Shown here: in pieces, positions 1 to 11,400 of the stretch
Layout of the letters: every line of letters starts with the position of its first letter
How positions within the stretch are numbered: position 1 is the first letter of the stretch
Source of the DNA: Favolaschia claudopus
Taxonomy: Eukaryota > Basidiomycota > Agaricomycetes > Agaricales > Mycenaceae
DNA length: 64,000 nt
Direction of reading: 5' to 3'
NCBI GenBank assembly: GCA_037176885.1
Contig: JAWWNJ010000160.1
Coordinates: forward strand, 248,001-312,000
Notes under the pieces: generated by a model
Told to the model about the DNA's origin: nothing
The model's input: only the letters and a program-made list of their open reading frames with translations
Database searches by the model: none
Position numbers and translations under genes: made by a program

Positions 1-330
1 TTGCATTCCTTGTGCGAAGCATTGAATTTCATGGCAGAACTGTGGTTGAGAAGTTGTAGGATATAACTATATTAGCCACTCTGAGGCAGAACCAGGTGCA
101 TATAGCTGAAAACTAAGGCGATCTATAGAGGTTTAGAAAATGCCGAAACAAGCACAAAGTCCAAGCATAGGAGACTAAAATTGGGGTATTTTATCAATTC
201 AAATGCATGAGCATATGGGTATGCTTCCATTAACTAAGCCTGAACTTGTTTTATGAGCGTTGGTGCAGAACTACGAGCAGTAGACAATCATGAGGACATT
301 GGCCTTTTTTGGTAGTTTGGATCAAGCCTC
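1..330. other. non-coding sequence, nothing recognised
   Basis: I see no ORF with recognisable content, no terminal repeat and no tRNA-like box here. The right end runs into the truncated gypsy pol fragment. The two short ORFs overlapping 290-573 are out-of-frame readings of that fragment. Confidence 0.5.
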
Positions 331-2735
331 TCTCCGAGTTAGTCCGGCTTGCCCGGACCGGAGAAGGCTTGTTCCGAACCTACCTTTAGATGGGGATATA
401 CTCAACAACGAGCCTTTGAAGATGTCAAACGCGCCATCGGCAAAGGACGCGATCACCGTCGAAAACCGTTGAACTACAAGCCGGGAGCTCCTCCCATTTG
501 GCTTGTTACTGACGGGTGCGGCACTGGAATATCTGGTGTCGTTTGCCAAGGTGAAGATTGGAAGAATGCTCACGTTGCGGCATTCTTCTCTGCCAAGTTA
601 AACTCTGCTCAGCAAAACTACCCCGTGCACGAAATTGAAATGCTTGCTGGCGTAAAATCGATGCTGAGGCACCGAGACATCCTGCAGGGATGTAAGTTTA
701 CTTGGGTCACCGATCATAAGGGATTAATTCACCTTTTGAATCAAAAGAACTTGTCGGGACGACAAGCACGCTGGATTGAGAAGATTTCTAGCTTCGACTT
801 CGAGGTAAAATACGTACCTGGGACAGAGAACGTTCTAGCCGATGCTTTATCTCGAATCTACTCCAATGAGGCCCCTGGAACCGTCAGAGCGCGGTCAGAA
901 TACACCTATCATGATGTTATTGACAATAATGAACTGGAAATTGAGTCGATTTCCATGCCTGTGCTTGCCGGAATGGAGGCTATGGCCATGTCTACCGATA
1001 GGGTGACGCGCTCGATGACCCGTGCTGCGAGGGAGGCCGACGCGAAGTCAAGCTTAGCGACCGACGCGAAGTCAAAGTCGTTTGGGACCGACTCGAAGTC
1101 TGATCCCTCCGGTACGCTCCCAAAGGAGGGCGGGAGTACAAGAACAAAATCCAGTTCAAAAACCAAGAAGAATGCGATGTTCTCGGCGTTAGACACCAAG
1201 CAAACCGCAGAGCCGTCGCAAGATGGTGAAGGAAGAGAGCAAGCCGCCGATGAGAGCTCGGACCGTCCTACCGTGACAGCTGATCGCCGCGGCAATGCCG
1301 GCAAATTCAACTCTGCCAGCGACTCTCATGTTGCTGAGTCTTCGTCTCGTCTACAGGACGACTCTACTTCAGGCTTTGAGCTTGAAAGCGAATTGGAAGC
1401 TCTGGATGACTCCCTCCTTGCTGTTGTCAACTCTGGTTGGCAAGGACTGGATCTCTCGAAGCTCATAGCTGGCAACTACGGCGACGACTCATTCTTCAAG
1501 CAGATTCTTGAGAATCCTACGGCTTTCCGGAACTTTGAGGTTGAAAATGGTCTAATTTACCTGAAAACCACCGACTCTCGAGTGCTCTGTGTTCCAAAAA
1601 TCACATACAACAATCACAACCTCCGTGAAATTGTTATCTCGGAGGCTCACTCAATTCTTGCTCATCTTGGGCTGCGGAAAACTCTCGACTACTTACGCGA
1701 CCACTTCTGGTGGAAGGAGATGGTTGACGACGTTCGAAGTTTTTGTGAATCCTGTCAAACGTGTAAACGTAGCAAGCCGAGCAATCAGAAGCCGTACGGA
1801 CTTCTTCATTCGCTAAACCCGCCGTCTGAACCTTGGGAATTGCTTGGAGTCGATTTTGTGGGTCCTCTGCCCGATTCCAGGAACAGGGATGGAGTCTTCA
1901 ACTCTATTACTGTCGCTATTTGCTTGCTTACTGGAATGGTTCACTTAATTCCCTCGCGAATCAACTACACGGCGCGGCAAGTGGCTGAGCTTATGTTTGA
2001 TCACATATACAAGTTGCACGGGCTTCCCAAATCGATTGTGAGTGATCGTGATTCACTGTTTACGAGTGTCTTTTGGAAACGGCTCCATGAATTAATTGGA
2101 GTGAAGTTGAACATGTCAAGTGCGTACCATCCGGAGTCGGATGGAGGCACTGAGCGAGCGAACCGCACCGTGACGCAAATGCTGCGTCAGTGCATTAACA
2201 CCAAACAGAAAGATTGGGTTAATAAACTCCCGGCTGTGGAGTTTGCGCTGAATTCGGCTCGCTCGGATACGACGGGATACTCCCCATTCTTCTTGAACAC
2301 GGGCAGAATGCCCCGTTCTTTGCTATGGAATTCGGATCGCTCCCGTGAATTCCCTGGAGTCGCTAATTTTGCGCTCCAACGCCGCCTTGCCATCATGTCC
2401 GCTCATGACAGTATGATTGCGGCGCGGGTCAAACAGACTCACTCAGCTAACCGCAAGCGCCAACCGGCGCCTTTCGAGGAGGGAGATTTGGTGTATCTCT
2501 CCTCTAAGAATCTTACATTTGCGAAGGGGCTTGCCCGCAAATTGATCCCGAAGTTCGTTGGGCCGTATACGGTCATACGGGACTTCGGAAATAATTCCTT
2601 TCAGGTTGAATTACCAGCTGACATGAAACAGCGTGGAGTACATGACGTTTTTCACGCCTCCCTGCTGCGGATTCATGTCCCCAACGACGATCGTCGTTTC
2701 CCTGGAAGACTTGAGTGCCAACTCGGCATTTCTCT
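331..2735 (+). pseudogene. truncated Ty3/gypsy pol: RNase H, integrase, GPY/F module
   Basis: This is the 3' half of a gypsy polyprotein, open from about 349 to 2748. It starts near the RT/RNase H junction (FRWGYTQQRAFEDVK) and has no gag, protease or RT catalytic part. RNase H follows, with LVTDGCGTG and the TDHKGLIHLL and ADALSR blocks. A low-complexity acidic/Ser-rich linker comes next, about residues 200-340. Then come an H..H..C..C zinc-binding region ending in SCQTCKRSK and an integrase core with the DDE residues in GVDFVGPL, VSDRDSLF and GGTERANRT. The C-terminus has a GPY/F module (KFVGPYTVI). No chromodomain is visible and homology fades near 2735. I see no LTR on either side. The family differs from the chromoviruses later in the window. 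Truncation at both ends makes it non-functional. Confidence 0.88.
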
Positions 2736-2980
2736 TAGTCTCTTGTAAACAGACGCTACAACAAAATATATCCTCGTACCTGCGGTTTGTTGTAGTCTGT
2801 CAAGTTGCTGTCATCGGCGATTGGAGGTGAGGATAATGCCGTAAAGTGCGGAGTTTGAAAACGAAACGCGTCATGTCACACTATGTGACACTCTCAATTG
2901 ACGCGTCTTCTTCCTTCGCTTCAGTCTTATTCAGCCCATTCTTCGCGTCATTGACCGCCAAATCTCTCGCCTCACTTCGC
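2736..2980. other. junction between gypsy fragment and DUF6589-family gene
   Basis: This stretch holds the degraded end of the gypsy fragment and the presumed upstream region of the next gene. The reading frame of that gene is open from 2846, but the sequence before the ATG at 2981 does not look like the conserved protein. I see no TATA box or terminal repeat that I would call. Confidence 0.3.
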
Positions 2981-3795
2981 ATGGAGGAGTTTGATCCCAA
3001 TACCATCCGGAAAGTGCGGTCATATAGGCGCATTCCATCGAAGTTGACAGTCGACATACCATCTTTTTCATTCAACGGCTCGGCCTCTGCACCTGCAACG
3101 CCTGCGACGGCAACACCACCGTTTTCATTTGTCAATGAGATTCGTCCTAAACGATCTAAATGGGAGAAGGTTGACGAAGTCTTCTTGAATTGGGGATTTG
3201 ACAGTCTCGGCGACTTTCTTCAGGCGGTCTTTCATCCTCATCGGCGCGGAGAGGAAGACCTTCGGACACCGAGACATGTTGCTACTGTCACTCGATTTTT
3301 ACAAGGCAGTTGTGCGGTCAAACTGGCGGATATCATCGAACTCATCTACAATCACCCGCAAAGTCGTCCCAAACTCAAATTCCCCGACCAGATTAATGCA
3401 GCCTTCTCTCCCGATAAACCACTGGAGGAAATCCGCTTTGCTAGACCCTGTCTAAACGCATGGGCGACGAGAGTCGTCGGCGATGAACTTTATCGACGCA
3501 CGGGCCTGCTCGCTAGAAAGAACGATGATCCCGACGACAGAACACATGTACGCGCTAGCACAAATGGAAGGAAAGAAGGAGTTCGAGTTGTAACATGGGA
3601 CGACACCCGGTTCACCATTCAAGGGCTGGCGGACCGCTATCGAGAGGAGGATGGTCTCATGTGGTACATCACCGAGTGCTTTTGCGCTCCGCGAGTTGAT
3701 GGCAAGGTTGTAGTTCGCAAGCGTCGGCCCCATCCTGCGGTATGGTCTTTGAAATTGATTGTCAGCACAGCACCTAATGAAAGCATTAGATCCAG

Positions 3796-3842
3796 GTTGC
3801 CGCCCTCAGCTCCTTCATTCTCAGCCGGAATTCCTATGCTAG
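3796..3842 (+). other. probable intron 1 of the DUF6589-family gene
   Basis: This is a 47 nt GT..AG segment. Removing it joins the frame ending ..SIRS to the frame reading GDLALPLGIW without a stop. The donor GTTGCC is poor, so a 1- or 2-nt frameshift is the alternative. Confidence 0.45.
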
Positions 3843-4283
3843 CGGAGACCTTGCCTTACCGCTCGGCATCTGGCATTTTGCATCACAGTCCCATGTCGAC
3901 GTCAAACGAGTTTATTGTCGACTTGGCTCGACTGTCAGTGACTCAACAGCTCGCAAAGCCCTCGACTCGGCCTCCGATGCTGACTCCCTGGCGCTGGTGA
4001 CTCGAGTCGATACCGCGGCAGGTCAAGGAGACTCTGCGGGCTCACTCGTACTCGACAATATCCAATATTACGATCTCACGTATGAGCATGGGATAGGACG
4101 CGGAAACGAACTCAAAGTCGGCACCGCAGCTACCTTCGCTTTCTACCACGATGCCCAACCTGGCGCTTTCGATGCTCAAGATCATATAGACCGTATCTGT
4201 AAAGAAGAACGTCAAAACATGACCACAGAAACGATCTACAACGACATTGATTGGCTCAAACACTACGAAATCTCTGATCACCA

Positions 4284-4519
4284 TGTTGGATTTTTGCCGG
4301 CAAGGGGCCGAGATCAAATGCAATGAATAGGTTTGCAATCACACTACGGTTAGATAGAATGTGTGTTAGGGCAAACAGATGCCCTACACTGTAGATTCAG
4401 TCTTGTATTTATACTACAGTAGGTATTCTAGCTAATTCTACTAGGTTCTGTAAATGTGAGTCAAAAGAATATTCTAGAGGGTTCGCGAGGAGGTGCGTCA
4501 CAGCCTCAGAATTCCAACA
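4284..4519 (-). repeat. 3' LTR of the gag-only element
   Basis: This LTR is 236 bp with TG..CA termini inside 6-bp inverted ends (TGTTGG/CCAACA). It reads the same as 5773-6008. Confidence 0.93.
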
Positions 4520-4529
4520 CTCCCCCTTG
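4520..4529 (-). promoter_or_regulatory. polypurine tract of the gag-only element
   Basis: CAAGGGGGAG on the minus strand lies directly against the 3' LTR. This is the expected position for plus-strand priming. Confidence 0.7.
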
Positions 4530-4873
4530 ACGCAACATCCGAGCTCTATCAAATCCAGCTCCCCCTGGAGCTCACAACCGTGTCTAGGCTCCCGAGTTGG
4601 CACAGTACACAGTGTTATGCAGCCATCGTGGCACAGAGGACCATCTCCTCGCACCGGCTCGCATGTCCCCCATCAGACGGCATCACGCCTAACAGTTTCG
4701 CAGGACCTGCACGCTCGTAACCGTTACACATCGGAGTTTTCGGGGTTGGAAAGACAAGCAAGGTAAATTGTGGAGATGTCGGAAAGGATCAATGAAGGTG
4801 GAAAGGAAATGTTAATTAAAAATGGTTTATAGCGTAGGAGGGCGGCGGTGAAGGAATAAATGAATTAGAAAAT

Positions 4874-5704
4874 TTAGAAAGCAAAGTCTTGATCGCTATC
4901 GTCTTCTTCGTCGTACTCCGAGTCGCTATCAGCCTGAGCAACTGCCGCGACGGTAGTGCTGGTGCGTGGTGATGGGCAATCACGGGAAAGGTGTCCGCGG
5001 CCGCCACAGTTGAAGCATTCAACCGGCTGCTTGCCTTTGGAGAAGGACACAGCGGATTTTTGCTTAGAAGTGCGGTTGCGAGTCATCAGAGCGACAGACT
5101 TCGCATCTGGGTGAAAATCAGTCTGACCACGACGTCGGGCCTCCATCAAAATGGCGGCGTGGATTTTGGTTGGCTTCTTCAGCAGCTCGTTATCGAGTGC
5201 GGCTGATGAGACCCAAGAATCCCATTCGTCTGGCATGGACGTGAGAAGGGCGAGGGAAAAGACGGGGTCGGCGAGGGGGTAGCCGTAGGTGCGGAGTTCC
5301 TCGGCATGGCTCTTCATAGAACGCAAATGCTCTTGAATGTCGGTGTCGCCAGTGGCGCGAGTGGAGAAGAGCTGACGGATGGCAATAATGACACCAATGC
5401 CGCCATCGGTCTCGTAGTTCTCCTTGAGCGTTGTCCAGGCCTCAAGCGCAGTTTTGGCGTTGCGCACATCAACAATGATGTGTGGAGCTACGCGAGTACG
5501 GATCTGCGTGAGAGCGCGGCGATCGGCTTTCTTCCATGCCGCATCTGGCGGTGATTTATCATCGGCAACCTTGGCGGCAGCATCCGGCTGGATATGATCA
5601 TCAAGTCCCATGTCGTTGAGTACGTCCTCAATTTGGACGGCCCACGAGGCATAGTTCTCGACGCCGGTAAGAGGGTCGAGGGAGAGTCGGTAGGAAGATG
5701 ACAT
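4874..5704 (-). CDS. gag: copia-type Gag of the non-autonomous element
   Basis: This 276-residue intact ORF starts at ATG 5704. It opens with YRLSLDPLTGVENYASWAVQIEDVL, the usual start of copia/UBN2-type Gag. A helical capsid-like region follows (AWTTLKENYE.., LRSMKSHAEELRTYGY). A canonical CX2CX4HX4C zinc knuckle (CFNCGGRGHLSRDC) sits near residues 231-244, and the tail is acidic (DSEYDEEDDSDQDF). It would form the virus-like particle and bind the element RNA. It is the only gene between the two LTRs. No stop or frameshift is visible, which fits a young copy. A pol partner must come from elsewhere; I cannot tell which copia family supplies it. Confidence 0.88.
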   Translation of the reverse strand: MSSSYRLSLDPLTGVENYASWAVQIEDVLNDMGLDDHIQPDAAAKVADDKSPPDAAWKKADRRALTQIRTRVAPHIIVDVRNAKTALEAWTTLKENYETDGGIGVIIAIRQLFSTRATGDTDIQEHLRSMKSHAEELRTYGYPLADPVFSLALLTSMPDEWDSWVSSAALDNELLKKPTKIHAAILMEARRRGQTDFHPDAKSVALMTRNRTSKQKSAVSFSKGKQPVECFNCGGRGHLSRDCPSPRTSTTVAAVAQADSDSEYDEEDDSDQDFAF

Positions 5705-5772
5705 GATGGGATGGGATAGAGAGGAGCGAGTAGCGTAGCCGGGTTATCGGAGGCGATTCCGAGATCTGTTTG

Positions 5773-6008
5773 TGTTGGATTTTTGCCGGCAAGGGGCCGA
5801 GATCAAATGCAATGAATAGGTTTGCAATCACACTACGGTTAGATAGAATGTGTGTTAGGGCAAACAGATGCCCTACACTGTAGATTCAGTCTTGTATTTA
5901 TACTACAGTAGGTATTCTAGCTAATTCTACTAGGTTCTGTAAATGTGAGTCAAAAGAATATTCTAGAGGGTTCGCGAGGAGGTGCGTCACAGCCTCAGAA
6001 TTCCAACA
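5773..6008 (-). repeat. 5' LTR of the gag-only element
   Basis: This is the 236 bp promoter-side LTR of the minus-strand element. Gag starts 69 bp beyond its inner edge. I could not recognise a tRNA primer site next to it. Confidence 0.92.
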
Positions 6009-8055
6009 CACCATCTCGTCCGCGTCCTGGCAGAGTACTCTCCTTATCTTTCCCACATGACTCCCCAGATTTCGGCTCGTTTTCGAGAACTCCTCGCTAT
6101 ACACCGTATCCCGCTTCACAAAACTGATCTACAGCCGCTAGGAACGAATGCAGAACAAGAAGGAACCTCTCAGGGGATGCATCAAGCGTTGAAGGACTTT
6201 GACCAACAGATTGGCGTTCAGCCCGAGAAGTTTCGCAACATCTTGTCGTGGGTTCGCGGAGACGGAGCTTCGCATGCGACGATCATGGGCCTGAAGAAAT
6301 TACTCGCCGACACTCCAGATATCTACGATTCTCTGCGCAATGTCATCACCACTCCGGAGACTTGGCACACGAAAGCGACCGACCTCAATTCTTGTGCATC
6401 CAACCATTACGGCCCTGCCGCTTCCAAAGATCCGTCCTCCCTTTCACGTAGTTCCAACGCAGCTAATATGAAACGACCAACGGATCTCAAGAATATCCCA
6501 CTTCTCGTAGTATGACTCTGATCTGGGAGGCGCGTGTACTTGATTGTTGGCGGTAAGTTCTATCTCTCACCGTATTTTTCCTGAAAAATGACGAACCATA
6601 GCATTGTCCTCGGTGTCGACGATATACATGATCACTTCAAGCAACTCGCAGAGGTCGACGCGCTTCCGACTTTGAACGAGCTGCTTGTACATGCGGCTGC
6701 TTTGCGACGAAATTACGCCTCCCACACTGCTTACAACCAATCGCTTTCGAAATCTGAGTTCGACTCTGATCCAGATACGGTGATACCTATTGGAACCCCG
6801 AAAACCTTCGCTGCGGACAACATCACAACACCAGCTCCAGAAAATTCGAATGCTGGGACGGGAAAGGGCAAGAAAGCGCCGGAAACACATGTTGAGGATG
6901 CGGGATTCGACGGAGACCGAGTGTTGAGTAATTCGATTCTCTTCATAATGGAGTTCGGCTGGTGGGTGGAACTCAATTACGCCATTCCTGAGGGCGATAT
7001 TGGGCGAGTTCTTGAAATCTTTAAGGTACGCCGTCCGCATTGTAACAAAACCAAGGTTCAACCGAAGATAGATTTATATTTTCTCCTTTGCTGGAACTTC
7101 AAACCAACACTACATGCGGTATATGTTGGAGCTATATGCCCTTCTCGAGTACGAATGCTCTCCCGCCCTCAAACTCACGCTTCTCAACAATTACCTCTTC
7201 AATCTTCGCGGAGAACTTGGTCATTCTGTTGAAGGCGATTTGACCCAGGAATGGAGTAATAAATGGATAATTGGAATGGCGAAGAAACGCGGTGGGGAGT
7301 TTGATGAGCATTATTTTCGCAAGACTATCTCTCCAAATGTTCGTCACTTTCTCCAGATTAAAGAGGACGTCGAGTCTGCCTTTGATTTGAAGCGTAGAAG
7401 CAAATCACACACCTCCCCTCACCTCCGCGACGAAACGAAAATTCTGCTCCGCATGTACAAGGAAGAGGAGCTTCATTCCTTCTGCTTGGGACGGAGTATG
7501 GGACACGCTGCGGTCAATCGATTTGACCGCGGATATGCACGACTTGAGGGCGGCAAGTTGGATGATTTCTTGAAGAAGAGCAAGGACTATGTGTCAGTAT
7601 TGAAGACGATGGAGAAGCTTCGCCGTATGGAGGACACTCAGCTTATGGATGTTGATTCTTCCTCCTCCTCTCTTCCCCGCAATTCACCATCCTCACCTCC
7701 GCATCCATCATCTCCTCCTCCCGCCTCAACTCGTCCCGCTTCTGCTCTCTCAAATTCCTCCACATCATCCTCCGACTCATCTCAATCCAGTCACTCTACC
7801 ACTTCGCGCGTGGGCACAGAACAAGTTGAAGCGCACGATCCGGAAGACCGCAGTCATGAAGAACTTACCAGCGGGTCAGACTTGACTGTCACTGTCGACG
7901 CCGCGACCGGCCAGATGAGCGGGGATTGGTATGAAGAGCACGAGTTTCCGGAGGCGTTGCTGAAAATGAACGAGGAAGACGCGGAAAGTTCGGAGGAAGA
8001 GGACGAATTGAAACCCTCGAACGATGTTGACTCAGAGAATTCGGAGGAGGAATGA

Positions 8056-8439
8056 AATCATTGCGTTCAGTAATGGATGTACACTCCCAGCGATTCACGC
8101 GACACAGAAACAACACATAGCGAGCTTATCCTCTGTTCCGACGGCTCGTTGCCGTAGTTCGATAAGCCGGCCGATAAGTCGCAGAAATCGCTGCAGAGGT
8201 GATTTTCGTCTTCCTGCCGATCCGACTCTCGATGCCGCGCATCTCCTGTCGTACCAACGATCATTCCGTCTATTCCCATTTGCTACCTACTATATATACT
8301 GGCTCTGTACGTAGATAGTTCTTTGGTCAATACTACTATTACGCCACTTACCTCTGCTGGAATCGACCACCCCAGCAACCCAACGCTTACCTCTGTGCCG
8401 AGACTAGTTGTCGACTTCTAGCCGACCTCTCCTCGTCAC
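8056..8439. other. spacer between DUF6589-family gene and chromovirus copy A
   Basis: This is the presumed 3' flank of the gene, followed by sequence unrelated to the intact chromoviruses. Homology to copies B and C begins near 8440 with no LTR or gag, so the left edge of copy A is a truncation. I see no further feature. Confidence 0.45.
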
Positions 8440-11400
8440 ACTGCTGCACCCGGTGCCAACTCCCTGCATCTCCCCCTTGAGATTCGGGCAGTCCAGGACG
8501 CCACCAAGCTTTCCCTCGAAGGTCTCGTTGACTGTGGTGCCACCTCAGACTTCATTGACTCTGAGTTCGCAGCTAAGTCCGGCCTCCCCCTCCGCCGCCT
8601 CGCACAGCCCATTCCAGATTTCAATGTGGATGGCTCGCCAAATGAGGCTGGTGCGATCCGCGAGGTGGCTGACGTCGTGCTACAGTATCGTGGTCACTCT
8701 GAGCGCATGCAGCTCGCTGTTACCCGTCTTGGGAAGCAGAAGCTCATCCTCGGCTACTCCTGGCTCCGGAAGCATAACCCGGAGATCAACTGGGACACCC
8801 GAGAGGTCAAGATGAGCAGATGCCCCAGCGAGTGCTCTACGTGCCGCACCGAGGTTCGCCTGGAGGCTCGCGCTGCACGCCGAGAGTCCCGCCTGGCGGC
8901 TGAGATCCTCCGGCAGCTCCGACTTGGTCCCCTTCCATCCATCTGTGCCATAGACTTAGACGAAGATGAATACAATGACCTGCCGGAGCTGTTCCCGGAC
9001 TACGAGGATGACGACGAGGATGATGTGGATGAAGTGGATGATGCGGATGAAGTGGATGACCCCCTTGAGCCGGGAGACCGGGTGTTCTACACCCAGTTCC
9101 TGCCTTCTGAGGATATCCGTGCTGGAAGCACCGTCTCCCAGCGCCTGGCTGAGGCATACGCCAAAAACTCAGCCCCGGCGCGCTCGGACGTTCCCGAATG
9201 GGCCCGAGAGTTTGACGATGTTTTCAACAAGGAGTCCTTTGACTCGCTGCCTGAACGCCGATCCTGGGACCATGCCATTGAGCTCGTGCCGGACTCTAAA
9301 CCCACGAACTGCAAGGTCTACCCAATCTCGCCTCTCGAACAGAAGGAGCTTGATGCCTTCATCGAGGAGGGACTTGGCACTGGCCGGATTCGACCGTCGA
9401 AATCACCTATGGCCTCACCCGTCTTCTTCGTCAAGAAGAAGGACGGCGGACTTCGGTTCGTACAGGACTATCGAGCTCCGAACGCCATGACCGTGAAGAA
9501 TCGCTACCCGCTCCCCTTGATCAACGACCTCATCAACCGACTCGGGGGAGCTCGGTACTTCACGAAGCTCGATGTCCGGTGGGGCTTTAACAATGTTCGA
9601 ATCCGTGAAGGCGATGAGTGGAAGGCAGCATTCCGGACCAACCGGGGACTGTTTGAGCCGCTGGTCATGTACTTCGGTCTGACCAACTCCCCTGCAACCT
9701 TCCAGACCATGATGAACACCATCTTCCAGGATCTTATCCTCTCTGGCGACGTCTTGGTCTACCTCGACGATATTCTCATTGCCCACTCAGACATCCGTCG
9801 GCATCGAGAGATCGTCCGAGAGGTCCTGCGGAGGCTTCGCGCAAACAAACTTTACCTTCGAGCCGAGAAGTGTGAATTTGAGCGAACCTCTATCGAGTAC
9901 CTTGGCGTGATTATTTCCCACAACCATGTTGAGATGGACCCTGTAAAGGTTGCAGGAGTGGCAGCTTGGCCAGCGCCTGAGAATAAGAAGGATGTGCAGC
10001 AGTTCCTTGGCTTCACAAACTTCTACCGTCGGTTCATTGCGGGCTTCTCAGACGTTGCTCAAGCCCTCTTTAGACTCACCAAGAAGGGCATTGCCTGGAC
10101 CTGGGGGCCTAAAGAGCAAGCTGCCTTTGATGAGCTCAAGCGGCGGGTGACTCGGGACCCCGTTCTGGTTCTCCCGAACCCCGAGCGCCCGTACCGGCTT
10201 GAGGCTGACAGCTCTGACTATGCCACCGGCGCCGTCCTCTCCCAGCAGGGTGACGATGGCAAGTGGCATCCGGTGGCATTCTACTCCAAGAGCCTGAACG
10301 AGCTGCAGCGGAATTACGAGATTCATGACAAGGAGATGCTTGCGATTGTGCGAGCCCTTGAGGAGTGGCGCCACTTCCTTGAGGGCGCGCAGCACCCGGT
10401 TGAGATCTGGACGGACCACAAAAACCTGGAATATTTCCGGAAGGCCCAGATGCTCAACCGTCGCCAAGCTCGGTGGTCTCTCTACCTCTCCCGTTTCGAC
10501 TTCTCGCTGCACCACCAACCGGGTCGCCTCATGGGTCGCCCTGACGCGCTTTCTCGGAGACCGGACCATGGAGTGCAGGACAATAACCAGGACGTTACCT
10601 GCTTCGACCCGAGCTGTTCCACGTTCGGGCCACCGAAGCCCTGGTTATTGCTGGCCCTGAGGCTCCCCTCCTGCGCGACATTCGTGATGCGCTTGCCGGG
10701 GAACCCGACCTTGAAGAGCCCATTGCCCTGACTGCCAAGGAACTCCTCAAGGCCCGAGGTGTGCGGTCTGCCCGGTCTTCGGAATGGCGTATTGAAGGTG
10801 GACTCCTTTACTTCCGGGGGAAGGTTGTCGTCCCCCGAGACAAGGACCTCCGCCGACGCATTGCGGCATCCTGGAGCAACACCATGACACGCGCGTTGCA
10901 GGCCATGCCGGTCGTTTCAAGACTCTGGAGCTCGTGTCTCGGAACTACTGGTGGCCCCAATTGTCGCGCCATGTCGGCCGGTATGTTGCGACTTGTGACT
11001 TGTGCTGCCGCACCAAGGCGCTTCGTAGGCTGCCGATTGGTGAGCTCCACCCCACAGAGATCCCCGAGGAGCGCTGGCACACCGTGTCAGTCGACTTCAT
11101 TGTCGAGCTTCCGGAGGCCCATGGATACGATGCAGTCATGGTCGTTGTCTGTGCCCTTGGGAAGAGAGCGCACTTCATGGAGTGTCACACCACCATTGAC
11201 GCGGTTGGCGCTGCTCGGCTGTACTACCGGAACGTCTGGCGCCACCATGGCCTGCCAGAGAAGTACATTTCGGATCGTGGCACCCAGCTCATCGCAGAGT
11301 TCACGCGCGAGCTTTGGCGCCTTGTTTGGGTTACTCCAGCGACCTCTACGGCTTACCATCCGCAGACTGACGGCCAGACTGAGCGCGTTAACCAGGAACT

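Larger units (their letters stand above)
4284..6008 (-). mobile_element. gag-only non-autonomous LTR retrotransposon (TR-GAG-like)
   Basis: This compact 1,725 bp element has two 236 bp LTRs (4284-4519 and 5773-6008) that read identically, TGTTGG..CCAACA ends and a 5-bp target duplication CACCA (4279-4283 and 6009-6013). Read on the minus strand, the order is 5' LTR, gag, a polypurine tract CAAGGGGGAG (4520-4529) and the 3' LTR. No protease, integrase or RT is present and there is no room for them, so it must be mobilised in trans. Removing the element and one CACCA restores the DUF6589 frame across the site (..EISDHH-LVRVLAEY..), so the insertion point is exact. Matching LTRs imply recent insertion. 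Gag-only elements of this layout are known from plants and fungi as TR-GAGs. Confidence 0.93.
2981..8055 (+). pseudogene. DUF6589-family gene, disrupted by an LTR element
   Basis: This is a basidiomycete repeat-family protein of unknown function. It carries the DUF6589 C-terminal region; I recognise the family from memory, not from a search. Parts in order: an N-terminal segment from the ATG at 2981 (about residues 60-85 include WGFDSLGDFLQAVFHPHRRG); a probable 47 nt intron 3796-3842 (GT..AG, unusual donor GTTGCC); LPLGIWHFASQSHVDVKRVY; LKVGTAATFAFYHDAQPGAF; the insertion at 4284-6008; then LVRVLAEYSPYLSHM, ILSWVRGDGASHA and KRPTDLK. A 1-nt deletion near 6490 shifts the frame to SMTLIWEARVLDCWR. 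Introns 6553-6601 (GTAAGT donor) and 7026-7071 follow, then IYIFSFAGTSNQHYMRYMLE, LTQEWSNKWI, ISPNVRHFLQIKE and KSHTSPHLRDE. An acidic Ser/Pro-rich tail ends at TGA 8053-8055. The insertion and the deletion both break it. Confidence 0.78.
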
